Positions 9,309-18,653 of a stretch of DNA of 64,000 nucleotides are shown one piece after another. The notes beneath the pieces are model-generated. The model had not been told where the DNA came from. It was given only the letters and a program-made list of their open reading frames with translations, and ran no database searches. This DNA comes from Chryseobacterium sp. JV274 (lineage in GTDB: Bacteria > Bacteroidota > Bacteroidia > Flavobacteriales > Weeksellaceae), in the NCBI RefSeq assembly GCF_903969135.1, contig NZ_LR824569.1:1178001-1242000 (forward strand), in the 5' to 3' direction. How positions within the stretch are numbered: position 1 is the first letter of the stretch; every line of letters begins with the position of its first letter. The position numbers and the translations under genes are program-made.

Positions 9309-10331
9309 ATGAAAACTCCTCTGATTAATAAAAATTTTAACCTTATTTCAATATTTTCGATACTATTGTTAAGTCTTCTTTCTTTTAAAACTGCCGATAA
9401 AACGATCGTGGTTTCAAAAGACGGAAAAGGCAACTTTACCACAGTACAACAAGCGATTGATGCTATTGAAAACGGTTCTTCAACAAGAACAAAAATTTTA
9501 ATTAAATCTGGGATTTATAAAGAAAAAATTATCATTCCTGAAACAAAAGGAGCGATTGTCTTAGAAGGAGAAAATCCTCAAAACACCATCATTACATATG
9601 ATGATTTTGCATCAAAAAAGAATGCAGAAGGAAAAGATATCGGAACCACAGGTTCTTCTACAGTTTTTATTTATTCAAATGATTTTACAGCGAAAAATAT
9701 TTCGTTTGAAAACAGCTCAGGAAGAGTCGGACAGGCTGTTGCCGTATTGACCTCAGGTGACAGAATCGCTTTTGAAAACTGCAGATTCTTAGGAAATCAG
9801 GATACATTATACTTAAAAGGAGCCCAGGATTTGATAGATAAGACAAAACCATCAAGAAACTACTTTAAAAACTGCTATATCGAAGGCACAACCGATTATA
9901 TTTTCGGAGCAGGAACCGCCGTTTTTGAAAATTGTACGATTTATTCCAAAGAAACGGCAAGCTACGTGACAGCCGCTTCTACTCCACAGGAAAACGAGTT
10001 CGGATTTGTTTTTATCAATTCAAAAATCATCGGAAATGCTAAAGAAAACTCAGTTTATCTGGGAAGACCCTGGAGACCTTTTGCAAAAACCGTTTACATC
10101 GATTGTGAAATCAATTCCACCATAAAGCCTGAAGGATGGCACAACTGGAGCAAACCTGATGCAGAAAAGACCACTTTTTACGCAGAATTCAACTCAAAAG
10201 GAAGCGGAGCCAATATTTCCAAAAGAGTTTCATGGTCACATCAATTAACAAAAGAAGAAAGAAAAAAATACACTCCAGAAAATATTCTCAAAGGAAACGA
10301 CAACTGGAACACGAAAAAAAATTTAAAATAA
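9309..10331 (+). CDS. Pectin methylesterase, carbohydrate esterase family 8
   Basis: A 340-residue exported CE8 enzyme with a hydrophobic signal segment within residues 1-30. It removes methyl groups from homogalacturonan so that lyases and polygalacturonase can act. The family's catalytic regions are visible: GQAVA at about residue 140, QDTLY at about 163, the catalytic Asp in DYIFG at about 195, and the LGRPWRPFA block at about 248-256. It is the first enzyme gene after susD. The window has a second, shorter CE8 at 19571. Confidence 0.93.
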   Translation: MKTPLINKNFNLISIFSILLLSLLSFKTADKTIVVSKDGKGNFTTVQQAIDAIENGSSTRTKILIKSGIYKEKIIIPETKGAIVLEGENPQNTIITYDDFASKKNAEGKDIGTTGSSTVFIYSNDFTAKNISFENSSGRVGQAVAVLTSGDRIAFENCRFLGNQDTLYLKGAQDLIDKTKPSRNYFKNCYIEGTTDYIFGAGTAVFENCTIYSKETASYVTAASTPQENEFGFVFINSKIIGNAKENSVYLGRPWRPFAKTVYIDCEINSTIKPEGWHNWSKPDAEKTTFYAEFNSKGSGANISKRVSWSHQLTKEERKKYTPENILKGNDNWNTKKNLK

Positions 10332-10370
10332 ATTAAACCCAACCATCACAAACACCAAAGATTTTCAATC

Positions 10371-11786
10371 ATGAAAAAACACTTCACCCAACTCTTCACG
10401 ATAGGAATTTTATGCGGTATCTCCTCGTGGGCCAATGCTCAGAAGATATTGAGTTTTCCGGGAGCAGAAGGTTTCGGAAGATACACTACAGGGGGTCGTG
10501 GCGGAAAGGTTTGCTTCGTGACAAAGCTTACAGACGATGGCTCAGAAGGTACCTTAAGATATGCTTTAGACCAAAAAGGTCCGAGATATATTGTGTTTAA
10601 AACCGGCGGAACCATTTATCTGGAATCCCCTTTAAAGATAAAAGAAGGCGATGTTACCATTGCCGGGCAAACTGCTCCCGGAGACGGAATTACCGTTGCC
10701 AACTACGAAACTTTTGTAGGCGCAGACAATGTGGTTATCCGTTACATGCGATTCAGAATGGGTGATCAGAAAAATTATGAAGGCGATGCGTTAGGGGCAA
10801 GATTTATTAAAAATCTGATCGTTGATCATTGTTCTATGAGCTGGTCAACGGATGAAACAGTATCTATTTATGTGAATGAAAATACAACCCTTCAATGGTG
10901 CGTGATCGCAGAAAGTTTAAGAAATTCTGCCCACCGGAAAGGAGCTCACGGATATGGTGGAATTGCAGGAGGAAGATTGGCAAGTTTCCACCATAATATC
11001 TATGCTCATCACGACAGCAGAAATCCGAGATTGGGAGAATATGCGGGAAGTAAATTTGCACTGACTGATCTTACCGATTTCAGAAATAATGTGATCTACA
11101 ACTGGGGACACAACAACGTCTACGGTGGTGAAGGAATGAACGTAAATATTATCAATAATTACTACAAACCGGGACCCGCAACAATGACCAGACAGAGAAT
11201 TGTTGCCATCGATAAAAATGAAAAAACCGAAACAGAAGTTTACAACATCTGGGGGAAATATTACATTAACGGAAATTTGATGGAAGGAAATTCAGAAATA
11301 ACAAAAGATAACTGGACGCAAGGTGTTTTTGCCCAGATGAAACCTTCTTATAATTTGACGGACAAAGATAAAAATGAGATAAAAATCAATCAGCCTCACG
11401 ATATTCAGAATAATGTAAAAACGCAGTCTGCAAAAGAAGCTTACGAGAAAATTTTACAGATCGGAGGTGCGAGTTTGGTAAGAGATTCAGTGGATTTACA
11501 TGTTTTAAAAGATGTAAAAAACGGAAGTTTCACTTACAAAGGCTCAAAAGGAAGTTCCAGCGGAATCATAGATTCACAAAAAGATGTCGGTGGATTTCCG
11601 GATTTAAAAACAGGAAAGCCCCTATCCGATTCAGATAACGACGGGATGCCTGATGAATGGGAAATTAAGAATAAATTAAATCCAAAAGTTGCCAATTCTA
11701 ACGAACGGGATTTGGATAAAAACTACGATAATATTGAAGTATATTTTAACGATCTGGTTAAAAAAATAACCGAAAGACAATACTAA
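10371..11786 (+). CDS. Pectate lyase, right-handed beta-helix (PL1-like)
   Basis: A 471-residue exported protein; the signal peptide ends WANAQ at about residue 24. It opens with FPGAEGFGRYTTGGRGG, typical of Bacteroidetes pectate lyases, and continues with VTIAGQTAPGDGI and LIVDHCSMSWSTDET, then SRNPRLGEYAG. It would cleave de-esterified homogalacturonan by beta-elimination, leaving unsaturated uronate ends. The C-terminal part carries a calcium-binding DSDNDGMPDEWE repeat (about residue 417), as in thrombospondin-3 or dockerin-like modules, but no T9SS sorting domain. The PL1 assignment is by motif. Confidence 0.85.
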   Translation: MKKHFTQLFTIGILCGISSWANAQKILSFPGAEGFGRYTTGGRGGKVCFVTKLTDDGSEGTLRYALDQKGPRYIVFKTGGTIYLESPLKIKEGDVTIAGQTAPGDGITVANYETFVGADNVVIRYMRFRMGDQKNYEGDALGARFIKNLIVDHCSMSWSTDETVSIYVNENTTLQWCVIAESLRNSAHRKGAHGYGGIAGGRLASFHHNIYAHHDSRNPRLGEYAGSKFALTDLTDFRNNVIYNWGHNNVYGGEGMNVNIINNYYKPGPATMTRQRIVAIDKNEKTETEVYNIWGKYYINGNLMEGNSEITKDNWTQGVFAQMKPSYNLTDKDKNEIKINQPHDIQNNVKTQSAKEAYEKILQIGGASLVRDSVDLHVLKDVKNGSFTYKGSKGSSSGIIDSQKDVGGFPDLKTGKPLSDSDNDGMPDEWEIKNKLNPKVANSNERDLDKNYDNIEVYFNDLVKKITERQY

Positions 11787-11836
11787 TAACCATGAAAACT
11801 TTTAGTTAAAAAACCAGTTATCTAATAAAGAATATT

Positions 11837-12835
11837 ATGAAATTCAATTTGTTTAGAATAGTAATGGCAGGAGTATTTTTGAGCTCAACATTTTCTCTGG
11901 CTCAGACTTCTGTAATTGAAGAAATTAAGAAAAACCCAAAAACTCCCTTTTCCTATGCAGAACTTTCCGTAAAAGAAGGCGGAAAATGGGAAGATAATCA
12001 GTACGTTGGAGGAACATTTAAAAATATTAACCAGCTTGTCCTTCCTGGTGAACATACAGACCATTCTTACTATATCAGGTATGAAGGTATTGGACTGGAA
12101 AATAACCAGATCGGCTACAGATTGTATTTAGATTGGAGAAATGCAACAGATATTTTTGGTAAAAAAGTAAACACTTTGGTTTTACCTGAAGTCGGGCAAA
12201 ACGGTTTTGAATCCTATCATCATGATGCGCCGTGGGGACAGGATATTCTGAAGTCCGGCCGTACGATTGGTATCGGTTCTTACGGAAGATATGATGAACA
12301 AAATGATTTTGTTGAAACTTTTAAAATTGTAAAAAATACAGCCGTAAAAGTTGTTAATGAAAAAGATCAGTCTTACGCAGCCATTGATTATAAAAGCTGG
12401 AAAACCTGGGGCAATGCCATCGATTTACAGTCAAAACTGACGATTTTCAACAGAGATCGGTTTGTAAAAGTAGATTTAAACTTAAGCAATACCATTTCAG
12501 GATTATGCACCGGAATTGTTGCTTTTAAAAATATTCCGTTAAAACAGGGAATCAGTAAAAATAAAAAATGGGGCTACATTGCTACTTACGGCAATCAAAC
12601 CGAAACGAAAAAAGAGGACAATCTAGGAATGGCTATCTTCTATCCTCTCGAAAGTTTTGATAAATATGTAAAAATAAAATCAACTCATACCGTAGTTTTC
12701 AAGAAAACAAAAAATGTTTCTTACTACTTTTTGGGAGCCTGGTCATTGGAGCCAAATGGTTTGATAACAGAGGAAGCATTTTATCAGGATTTGGATAAAA
12801 AACTGGAAATTTTAGATAAAAATAATCAACTTTAA
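11837..12835 (+). CDS. DUF4861 family exported protein, copy 1
   Basis: A 332-residue protein with a signal peptide ending in SLAQ at about residue 23. The sequence resembles DUF4861 proteins, which occur in Bacteroidetes pectin loci and have no function that I can state. Recognisable blocks are YYIRYEGIGLENNQIGYRLY, YHHDAPWGQDILKSGRTIG and the closing FFLGAWSLEPNGL. A role in periplasmic processing of pectin oligosaccharides is inferred from its place between a pectate lyase and a GH105 hydrolase. It is shorter than copy 2 (28048-29229). Confidence 0.75.
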   Translation: MKFNLFRIVMAGVFLSSTFSLAQTSVIEEIKKNPKTPFSYAELSVKEGGKWEDNQYVGGTFKNINQLVLPGEHTDHSYYIRYEGIGLENNQIGYRLYLDWRNATDIFGKKVNTLVLPEVGQNGFESYHHDAPWGQDILKSGRTIGIGSYGRYDEQNDFVETFKIVKNTAVKVVNEKDQSYAAIDYKSWKTWGNAIDLQSKLTIFNRDRFVKVDLNLSNTISGLCTGIVAFKNIPLKQGISKNKKWGYIATYGNQTETKKEDNLGMAIFYPLESFDKYVKIKSTHTVVFKKTKNVSYYFLGAWSLEPNGLITEEAFYQDLDKKLEILDKNNQL

Positions 12836-12844
12836 GTTAGGATC

Positions 12845-14104
12845 ATGAATTTCATTAATAATACAATAAAAGCATACGCTGTGGCCATTCTAGGTTCAGG
12901 AATGTTCCTGGCCTGTGCTCAGACCAAAAATATAACCACAGCAAAACCTTCAACAGAAACTTCAAAATCAGGAAAAGTAGTTCCTGCCAATTTGAAATGG
13001 TCAGAAAGAATGCTGCTTTCCGAAATGCAGAGATTCCCACAAGCCTGGATGCTTGATTTCAGTAAAAGCCCCAAATGGACCTACCCCTCAGCGATTGTTT
13101 TGGACGGAGCAGAAAAAGTATATGCAAAAACAGGCAAAAAAGAATATTACGACTATATCAGCGGTTTCGGTGAAGACCTTATTAAAGAAGACGGTACAAT
13201 TCTTACCTACGACCTTTCCAAGTATAATATTGATATGCTTAACAGCGGAAATGTTCTTCTTTACCTTTATGAAAAAGAGAAAAAAGAGAAATACCTGAAG
13301 GCACTTCAAACTTTACGTTTACAAATCGACGGGCAGCCAAGAACCAATGAAGGATCTTTCTGGCATAAAAAAATCTATCCTTACCAGGTTTGGCTGGATG
13401 GACTTTATATGGGAATGCCTTTCTACACCCATTATACAAAAGATTTCACTAAAGGAGCAGATGCTCAGAAAGCGTATGATGATATTGTTTTCCAATTTGA
13501 TTCTGTTCAGAAAAATCTTTTAGACAAAAAAACAGGACTTCTTTATCACGCCTGGGATGAAAGTAAAAAAGAAGCCTGGGCAAATAAAGAAACCGGGCTT
13601 TCGCAAAATTTCTGGGGAAGAGCAATGGGCTGGTACGGAATGGCCATGGTAGATGTGTTGGATTATTTACCTAAAGACCATCCGGGAAGAGCAAAATTAA
13701 TTTCTTATATACAATCTTATACAGATGCTGTCATTAAAGTTCAGGATAAAAAATCCGGCCTTTGGTACCAGGTCTTAGACAAGCCTTTGGAAAAAGGGAA
13801 TTATGAAGAAGCAACAGCATCAGCAATGTTCGTTTATACGATCATTAAATCGGTTAACGAAGGTTATCTTCCAAAATCATACAAAGCTGCTGCAAAAAAA
13901 GGGTACGACGGAATTATCAAAAATTTAATCACAGTTGATGAAAACGGAGTGGTCAATTTAAATAAATGCTGTGCAGTTGCCGGATTAGGAGGGAAACCAT
14001 ACAGAGACGGCTCTTACGAATATTATGTAAACGAAGAAGTTCGTTCAAACGATGGAAAAGGAACAGGACCATTCATTTTGGCAAGTTTAGAGTTTGAAAA
14101 ATAA
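12845..14104 (+). CDS. Unsaturated rhamnogalacturonyl hydrolase, GH105
   Basis: A 419-residue (alpha/alpha)6-barrel enzyme of the YteR/YesR type. It removes the 4,5-unsaturated uronic acid left at the non-reducing end by pectin lyases, acting by hydration. The catalytic Asp is probably that in QVWLDGLYMGMPF at about residue 184. Other blocks are FWGRAMGWYGMAMVDVLDYL and EATASAMFVY. The N-terminus has a lipoprotein-like signal (SGMFLACAQ, Cys about 24), so it may be membrane-anchored on the periplasmic side. It starts 9 bases after the DUF4861 stop. Its product is the substrate of KdgF (21518). Confidence 0.9.
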   Translation: MNFINNTIKAYAVAILGSGMFLACAQTKNITTAKPSTETSKSGKVVPANLKWSERMLLSEMQRFPQAWMLDFSKSPKWTYPSAIVLDGAEKVYAKTGKKEYYDYISGFGEDLIKEDGTILTYDLSKYNIDMLNSGNVLLYLYEKEKKEKYLKALQTLRLQIDGQPRTNEGSFWHKKIYPYQVWLDGLYMGMPFYTHYTKDFTKGADAQKAYDDIVFQFDSVQKNLLDKKTGLLYHAWDESKKEAWANKETGLSQNFWGRAMGWYGMAMVDVLDYLPKDHPGRAKLISYIQSYTDAVIKVQDKKSGLWYQVLDKPLEKGNYEEATASAMFVYTIIKSVNEGYLPKSYKAAAKKGYDGIIKNLITVDENGVVNLNKCCAVAGLGGKPYRDGSYEYYVNEEVRSNDGKGTGPFILASLEFEK

Positions 14105-14154
14105 ACTAAGACCCGCACCCTAATTCCTATTACCTAGATAATGAATCTGATTTT

Positions 14155-15795
14155 ATGAAGACAAAAATTTTAAATATAGCAGCAATCACATTATTTTCAG
14201 TTGCTTCAACATACCTCAACGCACAGGAAAAACACTATGTTTCCGAAGTCTGGACTGCCGATCAGGGAAAAAATTACAGAAATCCTGTCTTATACGCAGA
14301 TTATTCTGATCCGGACGCTATTCGTGTGGGTGAAGATTATTATATGACCGCTTCGAGTTTCAATGAAGCTCCGGGGCTGCCCATTCTTCATTCAAAAGAT
14401 ATGGTGAACTGGAAACTGGTGAATTATGCACTTCCTGATGTTCTTCCAAACGACCATTTTTCCACACCAAAAAGAGGCGACGGAGTTTGGGCACCAAGCA
14501 TCAGATTCCATAAAGGAGAGTTCTACATTTATTGGGGCGATCCCGATTTCGGAATTTATATGGTGAAAACTAAAGATCCGCTGGGAACTTGGGAGAAGCC
14601 TGTTTTGGTAATGGAAGGAAAAGGGTTAATCGACTCTTGTCCGTTTTGGGACGAGGATGGAAACGCTTATTTAGTCCATGGTTGGGCGGGAAGCCGAGCC
14701 GGAGTAAAAAGTATTCTGACGCTTAATAAAATGAATCCTGAAGGAACAAAAGTCCTGGATAAAGGTATTCATGTTTTCGATGGCCACGATGCACATCCAA
14801 CCGTGGAAGGTCCGAAAATGTATAAAAGAAACGGATATTATTACATTTTTGCTCCCGCAGGCGGTGTTGCAACCGGTTGGCAATTGGTATTAAGATCAAA
14901 AAATATTTATGGTCCTTACGAAGAAAAAATAGTGCTGGAACAAGGATCCACAAAAATCAACGGACCTCATCAGGGAGCCTGGGTAGATACCCCTTCAGGG
15001 GAAGACTGGTTCTACCATTTCCAGGATGTGGATGCGGGCGGAAGAGTTGTTCATTTACAACCAATGAAATGGGAAAAAGACTGGCCATTTATTGGAACTG
15101 ATAATAATAAAAACGGAATCGGAGAACCGGTTTTAACGTATAAAAAACCAAACGTGGGGCAATCCTACCCTGTCGCTACACCTCCTGAAACAGATGAATT
15201 TGATAGTGAAAAATTAGGAATTCAATGGCAATGGAGTGCCAACGAAAATATCGTCTGGTCATCCAAACTCCCGGGACAAAAATTTTTAAGATTATTTTCT
15301 ATAAAAGTTCCTGAAGGTGAAAAAAATCTATGGAACGTTCCGAATCTGTTAACTCAAAAATTCCCGGCTCCGAATTTTGCAGCTTCTACCAAAGTTAAAT
15401 TGACTCCCGAAGATGCTAAAGAAGGAAAAACTGCAGGTTTATTAGTGATGGGGTTAGATCATGAATCAATTGTAATCACCAACAAACCTGATGGGTTTTA
15501 TCTTCAGTTAAGAAGAGCCGAAAAAGCAGATAAAGGAGGTGAAGAAAAAGTCTTGTTTGAAACAAAATTAAAAGGAAACGAAGCCTATTTAAAAGTAAAT
15601 GTAAGTGAACCGAACGGCTTATGCCAGTTCAGTTACAGTGAAAACGGAAAAAAATTCACAAAAGCAGGTGACATCTTTCAGGCAAAACCCGGAAAATGGA
15701 TTGGCGCTAAAGTCGGTTTATATAGCGTTAGCACAACCAAAGCACCTCGCGGAGGATATGCAGATTTTGACTGGTTTAGAATTACTAAAAATTAG
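14155..15795 (+). CDS. Glycoside hydrolase family 43 with C-terminal beta-sandwich
   Basis: A 546-residue exported five-bladed beta-propeller; the signal ends YLNAQ at about residue 24. Residues about 40-350 are the GH43 propeller with the general-base Asp in YSDPDAIRVG at about 50, the pKa-modulating Asp in GLIDSCPFWDEDG at about 160, and the acid Glu in VEGPKMYKRNGYYYI at about 217. Residues about 345-546 form a beta-xylosidase-C-like sandwich ending GYADFDWFRI. In a pectin locus this points to arabinan, galactan or xylogalacturonan side chains, but the exact sugar cannot be read from sequence. Confidence 0.88.
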   Translation: MKTKILNIAAITLFSVASTYLNAQEKHYVSEVWTADQGKNYRNPVLYADYSDPDAIRVGEDYYMTASSFNEAPGLPILHSKDMVNWKLVNYALPDVLPNDHFSTPKRGDGVWAPSIRFHKGEFYIYWGDPDFGIYMVKTKDPLGTWEKPVLVMEGKGLIDSCPFWDEDGNAYLVHGWAGSRAGVKSILTLNKMNPEGTKVLDKGIHVFDGHDAHPTVEGPKMYKRNGYYYIFAPAGGVATGWQLVLRSKNIYGPYEEKIVLEQGSTKINGPHQGAWVDTPSGEDWFYHFQDVDAGGRVVHLQPMKWEKDWPFIGTDNNKNGIGEPVLTYKKPNVGQSYPVATPPETDEFDSEKLGIQWQWSANENIVWSSKLPGQKFLRLFSIKVPEGEKNLWNVPNLLTQKFPAPNFAASTKVKLTPEDAKEGKTAGLLVMGLDHESIVITNKPDGFYLQLRRAEKADKGGEEKVLFETKLKGNEAYLKVNVSEPNGLCQFSYSENGKKFTKAGDIFQAKPGKWIGAKVGLYSVSTTKAPRGGYADFDWFRITKN

Positions 15796-15804
15796 AGTTG
15801 GTAA

Positions 15805-15958
15805 ATCGCAAAGACCCAAAGAAAATTTAAAGGTATATGCATTAAGGCGCAAGGATTTTATCTTCGATAAAATTTAATACTGAATATTTTGTTAAAAATC
15901 TTTGATTTTCTTGCGCCTTAAAACATAATTAAGATTAAAAACTTTGCGTCTTTGCGAT
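15805..15958. repeat. Nested palindromic element (CGCAAAGA type)
   Basis: Outer arms ATCGCAAAGACCCAAAG (15805-15821) and CTTTGCGTCTTTGCGAT (15942-15958) match at 16 of 17 positions. Inner arms AAGGCGCAAG (15844-15853) and CTTGCGCCTT (15910-15919) match perfectly. The 154-base unit nearly fills the gap between GH43 and the next gene and looks like a mobile, non-coding palindrome. Confidence 0.75.
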
Positions 15959-15979
15959 TGCCAACAAGATATATTAGTC

Positions 15980-16822
15980 ATGAAAAGAAAATTTAAGATA
16001 GTTTCATTTTTATTCGTCGTTTTGCTGTTGTCTTCATGTCAATCACAAAACAACGCCCAAAAGACAACGGCAAAACACAATAAAAAAGTCACCCATATTT
16101 ATCTTATCGGAGATTCCACAATGGCAGATTATACCGGAGATTACGAACCTGGAAAAGATTATATGAAAGTTCGTTATCCGATTACCGGTTGGGGACAGGT
16201 TTTTCAGCCCTATTTTACAAAAGACAGTCTGACATCTCTGAAACCCGCGATGACAACAGATTCTGTTGCTGTTATCGACAGAGCTCATGGCGGAAGAAGT
16301 ACCAGAACATTTTTTCAGGAAGGAAGATGGAGATATGTATATGAACATTTGCAGCCGAACGATTATGTGATCATGCAGTTTGGTCATAATGACGGTTCTG
16401 AAAAGCATACAGAACGGTATGTAAATATTGAAGGATATAAAGAATTTTTAAGATTATTTGTAACACAGACAAAACAAAAAGGGGCAAATCCTATAATCTT
16501 AACACCCGTTGCCAGAAATTATCCATGGAAAGACGGCAAACTGGAAAATGTACACGGAGAATATGCACAGGCACCGATTGATATTGCTAAAGAAATGAAT
16601 GTTCCTTACATAGATTTAAACAGATTATCCATGGAATATTTCACCAAAAAGGGACAGGATTTTACAACGAATCACTATTTCATGAATCTCCCTGAGAATG
16701 TGTATGAAGCCTATCCAAAGGGTCAAAAAGACAATACCCATTTTCAGCCGGAAGGTGCAAAAGCAGTAGCGTCCATTATTTACCAGGAATTTAAAAAAGT
16801 AATTAAAACTCAAAAAAAATAA
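15980..16822 (+). CDS. Rhamnogalacturonan acetylesterase, SGNH/CE12, copy 1
   Basis: A 280-residue GDSL/SGNH hydrolase. The ATG at 15980 is preferred over an upstream in-frame start because it gives a clean lipoprotein signal with LLLSSC (Cys about 19), whereas the longer form would run into the repeat. Catalytic blocks are GDSTMADY (Ser about 45), AHGGRSTRTF (oxyanion Gly), GHND at about 135, and DNTHF with the Asp/His pair at about 250. It deacetylates rhamnogalacturonan-I and is separated from the GH28 gene by one base. Copy 2 lies at 20620. Confidence 0.88.
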   Translation: MKRKFKIVSFLFVVLLLSSCQSQNNAQKTTAKHNKKVTHIYLIGDSTMADYTGDYEPGKDYMKVRYPITGWGQVFQPYFTKDSLTSLKPAMTTDSVAVIDRAHGGRSTRTFFQEGRWRYVYEHLQPNDYVIMQFGHNDGSEKHTERYVNIEGYKEFLRLFVTQTKQKGANPIILTPVARNYPWKDGKLENVHGEYAQAPIDIAKEMNVPYIDLNRLSMEYFTKKGQDFTTNHYFMNLPENVYEAYPKGQKDNTHFQPEGAKAVASIIYQEFKKVIKTQKK

Positions 16823-16823
16823 A

Positions 16824-18491
16824 ATGAAGAAGTCTCTTACAATTATCGGTTTAGTAGCAGTCATGATGTTTTCAGGGCAAACGTATGCTCAGACCCCGGA
16901 TATTTATAAAAACATTGAGTTTAAAATGCCTCAGGTTGCAGAAACTTCATTTGCAGCCAACACCGTTTCCATCACACAGTATGGTGGCATTGCAGGCGGA
17001 AATGTAAAAAATACGGAAGCTTTCAAAAAAGCAATCGAAGACCTTAGCAAAAAAGGCGGCGGAAAATTGGTTGTTCCCCGCGGAATGTGGCTAACAGGTC
17101 CTATTGAACTAAAAAGCAACATCAATCTTCACGTGGAAGAAGGCGCTTTCATCATTTTCAGTAAAGATAAAGCAGATTACCCTTTGGTTGACGTAAGTTT
17201 TGAAGGGTTAAATACCATTCGTTGCCAATCTCCTATTTCTGCGAAAAATGCAACCAATATTGCCATCACAGGAAAAGGGGTAATCGACGGAAGCGGTGAT
17301 GCGTGGAGAGCCATCAAAAAAAGTAAAGTTTCAGAATCTGAATGGAAAAACATTGTGAAATCAGGTGGATTATTATCTTCAGACGGAAAAACATGGTTCC
17401 CTTCAGAAAGTTATAAAAAAGGATTTGAAAGCAGCTCAAGCTTCAATGTTCCTGATAAAATTTCTAAAGATGAATTGACAACAGTTAAAGATTTTCTCCG
17501 TCCGGTAATGGTAAGTTTAGTCGGTTGTGATAAAGTGCTGTTAGACGGACCAACTTTCCAGAATTCTCCGGCATGGAATCTTCACCCGTTAATGTGTACC
17601 AACATTATTTTAAGAAATCTTACAGTAAGAAATCCATGGTTTTCACAAAATGGAGACGGTGTAGATCTCGAATCATGTAAAAATGTTTTGATTTACGATA
17701 ATACTTTTGACGTGGGTGATGATGCCATCTGTATAAAATCAGGGAAAGACCAGGATGGCAGAAAAAGAGGAATGCCGACTGAAAATGTAATTATTAAAAA
17801 CAATGTTGTATACCACGGTCACGGAGGTTTTGTTATCGGAAGTGAAATGTCCGGCGGAGCAAGAAATATCCACGTTTCCGACTGTACCTTCATCGGAACA
17901 GACATCGGTCTTCGTTTTAAAACAACCCGTGGAAGAGGTGGAATTGTTGAAAATATTTACATTAAAAATATTGACATGATCAATATTCCGACACAGACAA
18001 TTGGTTTTAATATGTTCTACGAAGGAGCTTCTCCGGTATTGGAGGACGGACAAAAACAGGAAGGTAACAAGGCCCCTGAAAAAGTATATCCGGTAACAGA
18101 AGAAACACCGGTTTTCAGAAATATTTTCTTTAAAAACATCAATGCCGTTAATTCTGATGAAGCCATTACATTATTCGGGTTAGCAGAAATGAATCTTAAA
18201 AATATTGTCATTGAAGATTCGCAGTTTGATACGAGAAAAGCATTAACAATTGTAGACGCAGACGGCATTCAATTGAAAAATGTAAAACTGAAATATACAG
18301 AAGGAACGGGAGCAACCATTTACAACAGTAAAAACATCAATCTTTCAACGGTGAAGTTTGAATCTGCCAATAAACCTGTTGTGAAAGTCTTAGGAAGCAA
18401 AACGGGAGCTGTATTGGTTCCTAAAGAAGTGATATCCGATAAAAATTCACTTTCCATCGGAAAAGATGTAGCGAAAAACGCAGTTAAATAA
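16824..18491 (+). CDS. Polygalacturonase-type glycoside hydrolase, GH28
   Basis: A 555-residue parallel beta-helix with a signal peptide ending in TYAQ at about residue 23. All four GH28 signature blocks are present: NGDGVD at about 275, GDDAICIKSG at about 298, GHGGFVIGSE at about 331, and RFKTTRGRGG at about 363. It hydrolyses galacturonan or rhamnogalacturonan backbones. The start is one base after the CE12 stop, so the two are translationally close, which suggests that deacetylation and hydrolysis of the same chain are paired. Endo or exo action cannot be decided here. Confidence 0.92.
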   Translation: MKKSLTIIGLVAVMMFSGQTYAQTPDIYKNIEFKMPQVAETSFAANTVSITQYGGIAGGNVKNTEAFKKAIEDLSKKGGGKLVVPRGMWLTGPIELKSNINLHVEEGAFIIFSKDKADYPLVDVSFEGLNTIRCQSPISAKNATNIAITGKGVIDGSGDAWRAIKKSKVSESEWKNIVKSGGLLSSDGKTWFPSESYKKGFESSSSFNVPDKISKDELTTVKDFLRPVMVSLVGCDKVLLDGPTFQNSPAWNLHPLMCTNIILRNLTVRNPWFSQNGDGVDLESCKNVLIYDNTFDVGDDAICIKSGKDQDGRKRGMPTENVIIKNNVVYHGHGGFVIGSEMSGGARNIHVSDCTFIGTDIGLRFKTTRGRGGIVENIYIKNIDMINIPTQTIGFNMFYEGASPVLEDGQKQEGNKAPEKVYPVTEETPVFRNIFFKNINAVNSDEAITLFGLAEMNLKNIVIEDSQFDTRKALTIVDADGIQLKNVKLKYTEGTGATIYNSKNINLSTVKFESANKPVVKVLGSKTGAVLVPKEVISDKNSLSIGKDVAKNAVK

Positions 18492-18512
18492 AATGCATCA
18501 AGAATAAGATTA

Positions 18513-18631
18513 AACCATTAAGATTGATTAAGTTTTTAAGAATATTAAGTTGAGCTTTGCTTTGAATAATACTTTTAAAATCAGAATGATTTTCTTAATT
18601 AAACTTAACTCCTTCAATATTCATAATGGTT
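18513..18631. repeat. Imperfect palindromic intergenic repeat, copy 2
   Basis: AACCATTAAG (18513-18522) and ATAATGGTT (18623-18631) form the outer arms; ATTAAGTT (18544-18551) and AACTTAAC (18602-18609) form the inner arms. The layout and spacing follow the copy at 265-382 closely. Confidence 0.7.
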
Positions 18632-18653
18632 CAAAATTTTAAAATTTGACAAC

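Noticed and set aside
14868..14883. Another LacI-type operator (TGCAACCGGTTGGC)
   Set aside because: Symmetry is poor (5 of 7), it lies deep inside the GH43 coding region, and the residues encoded are part of a conserved propeller strand.
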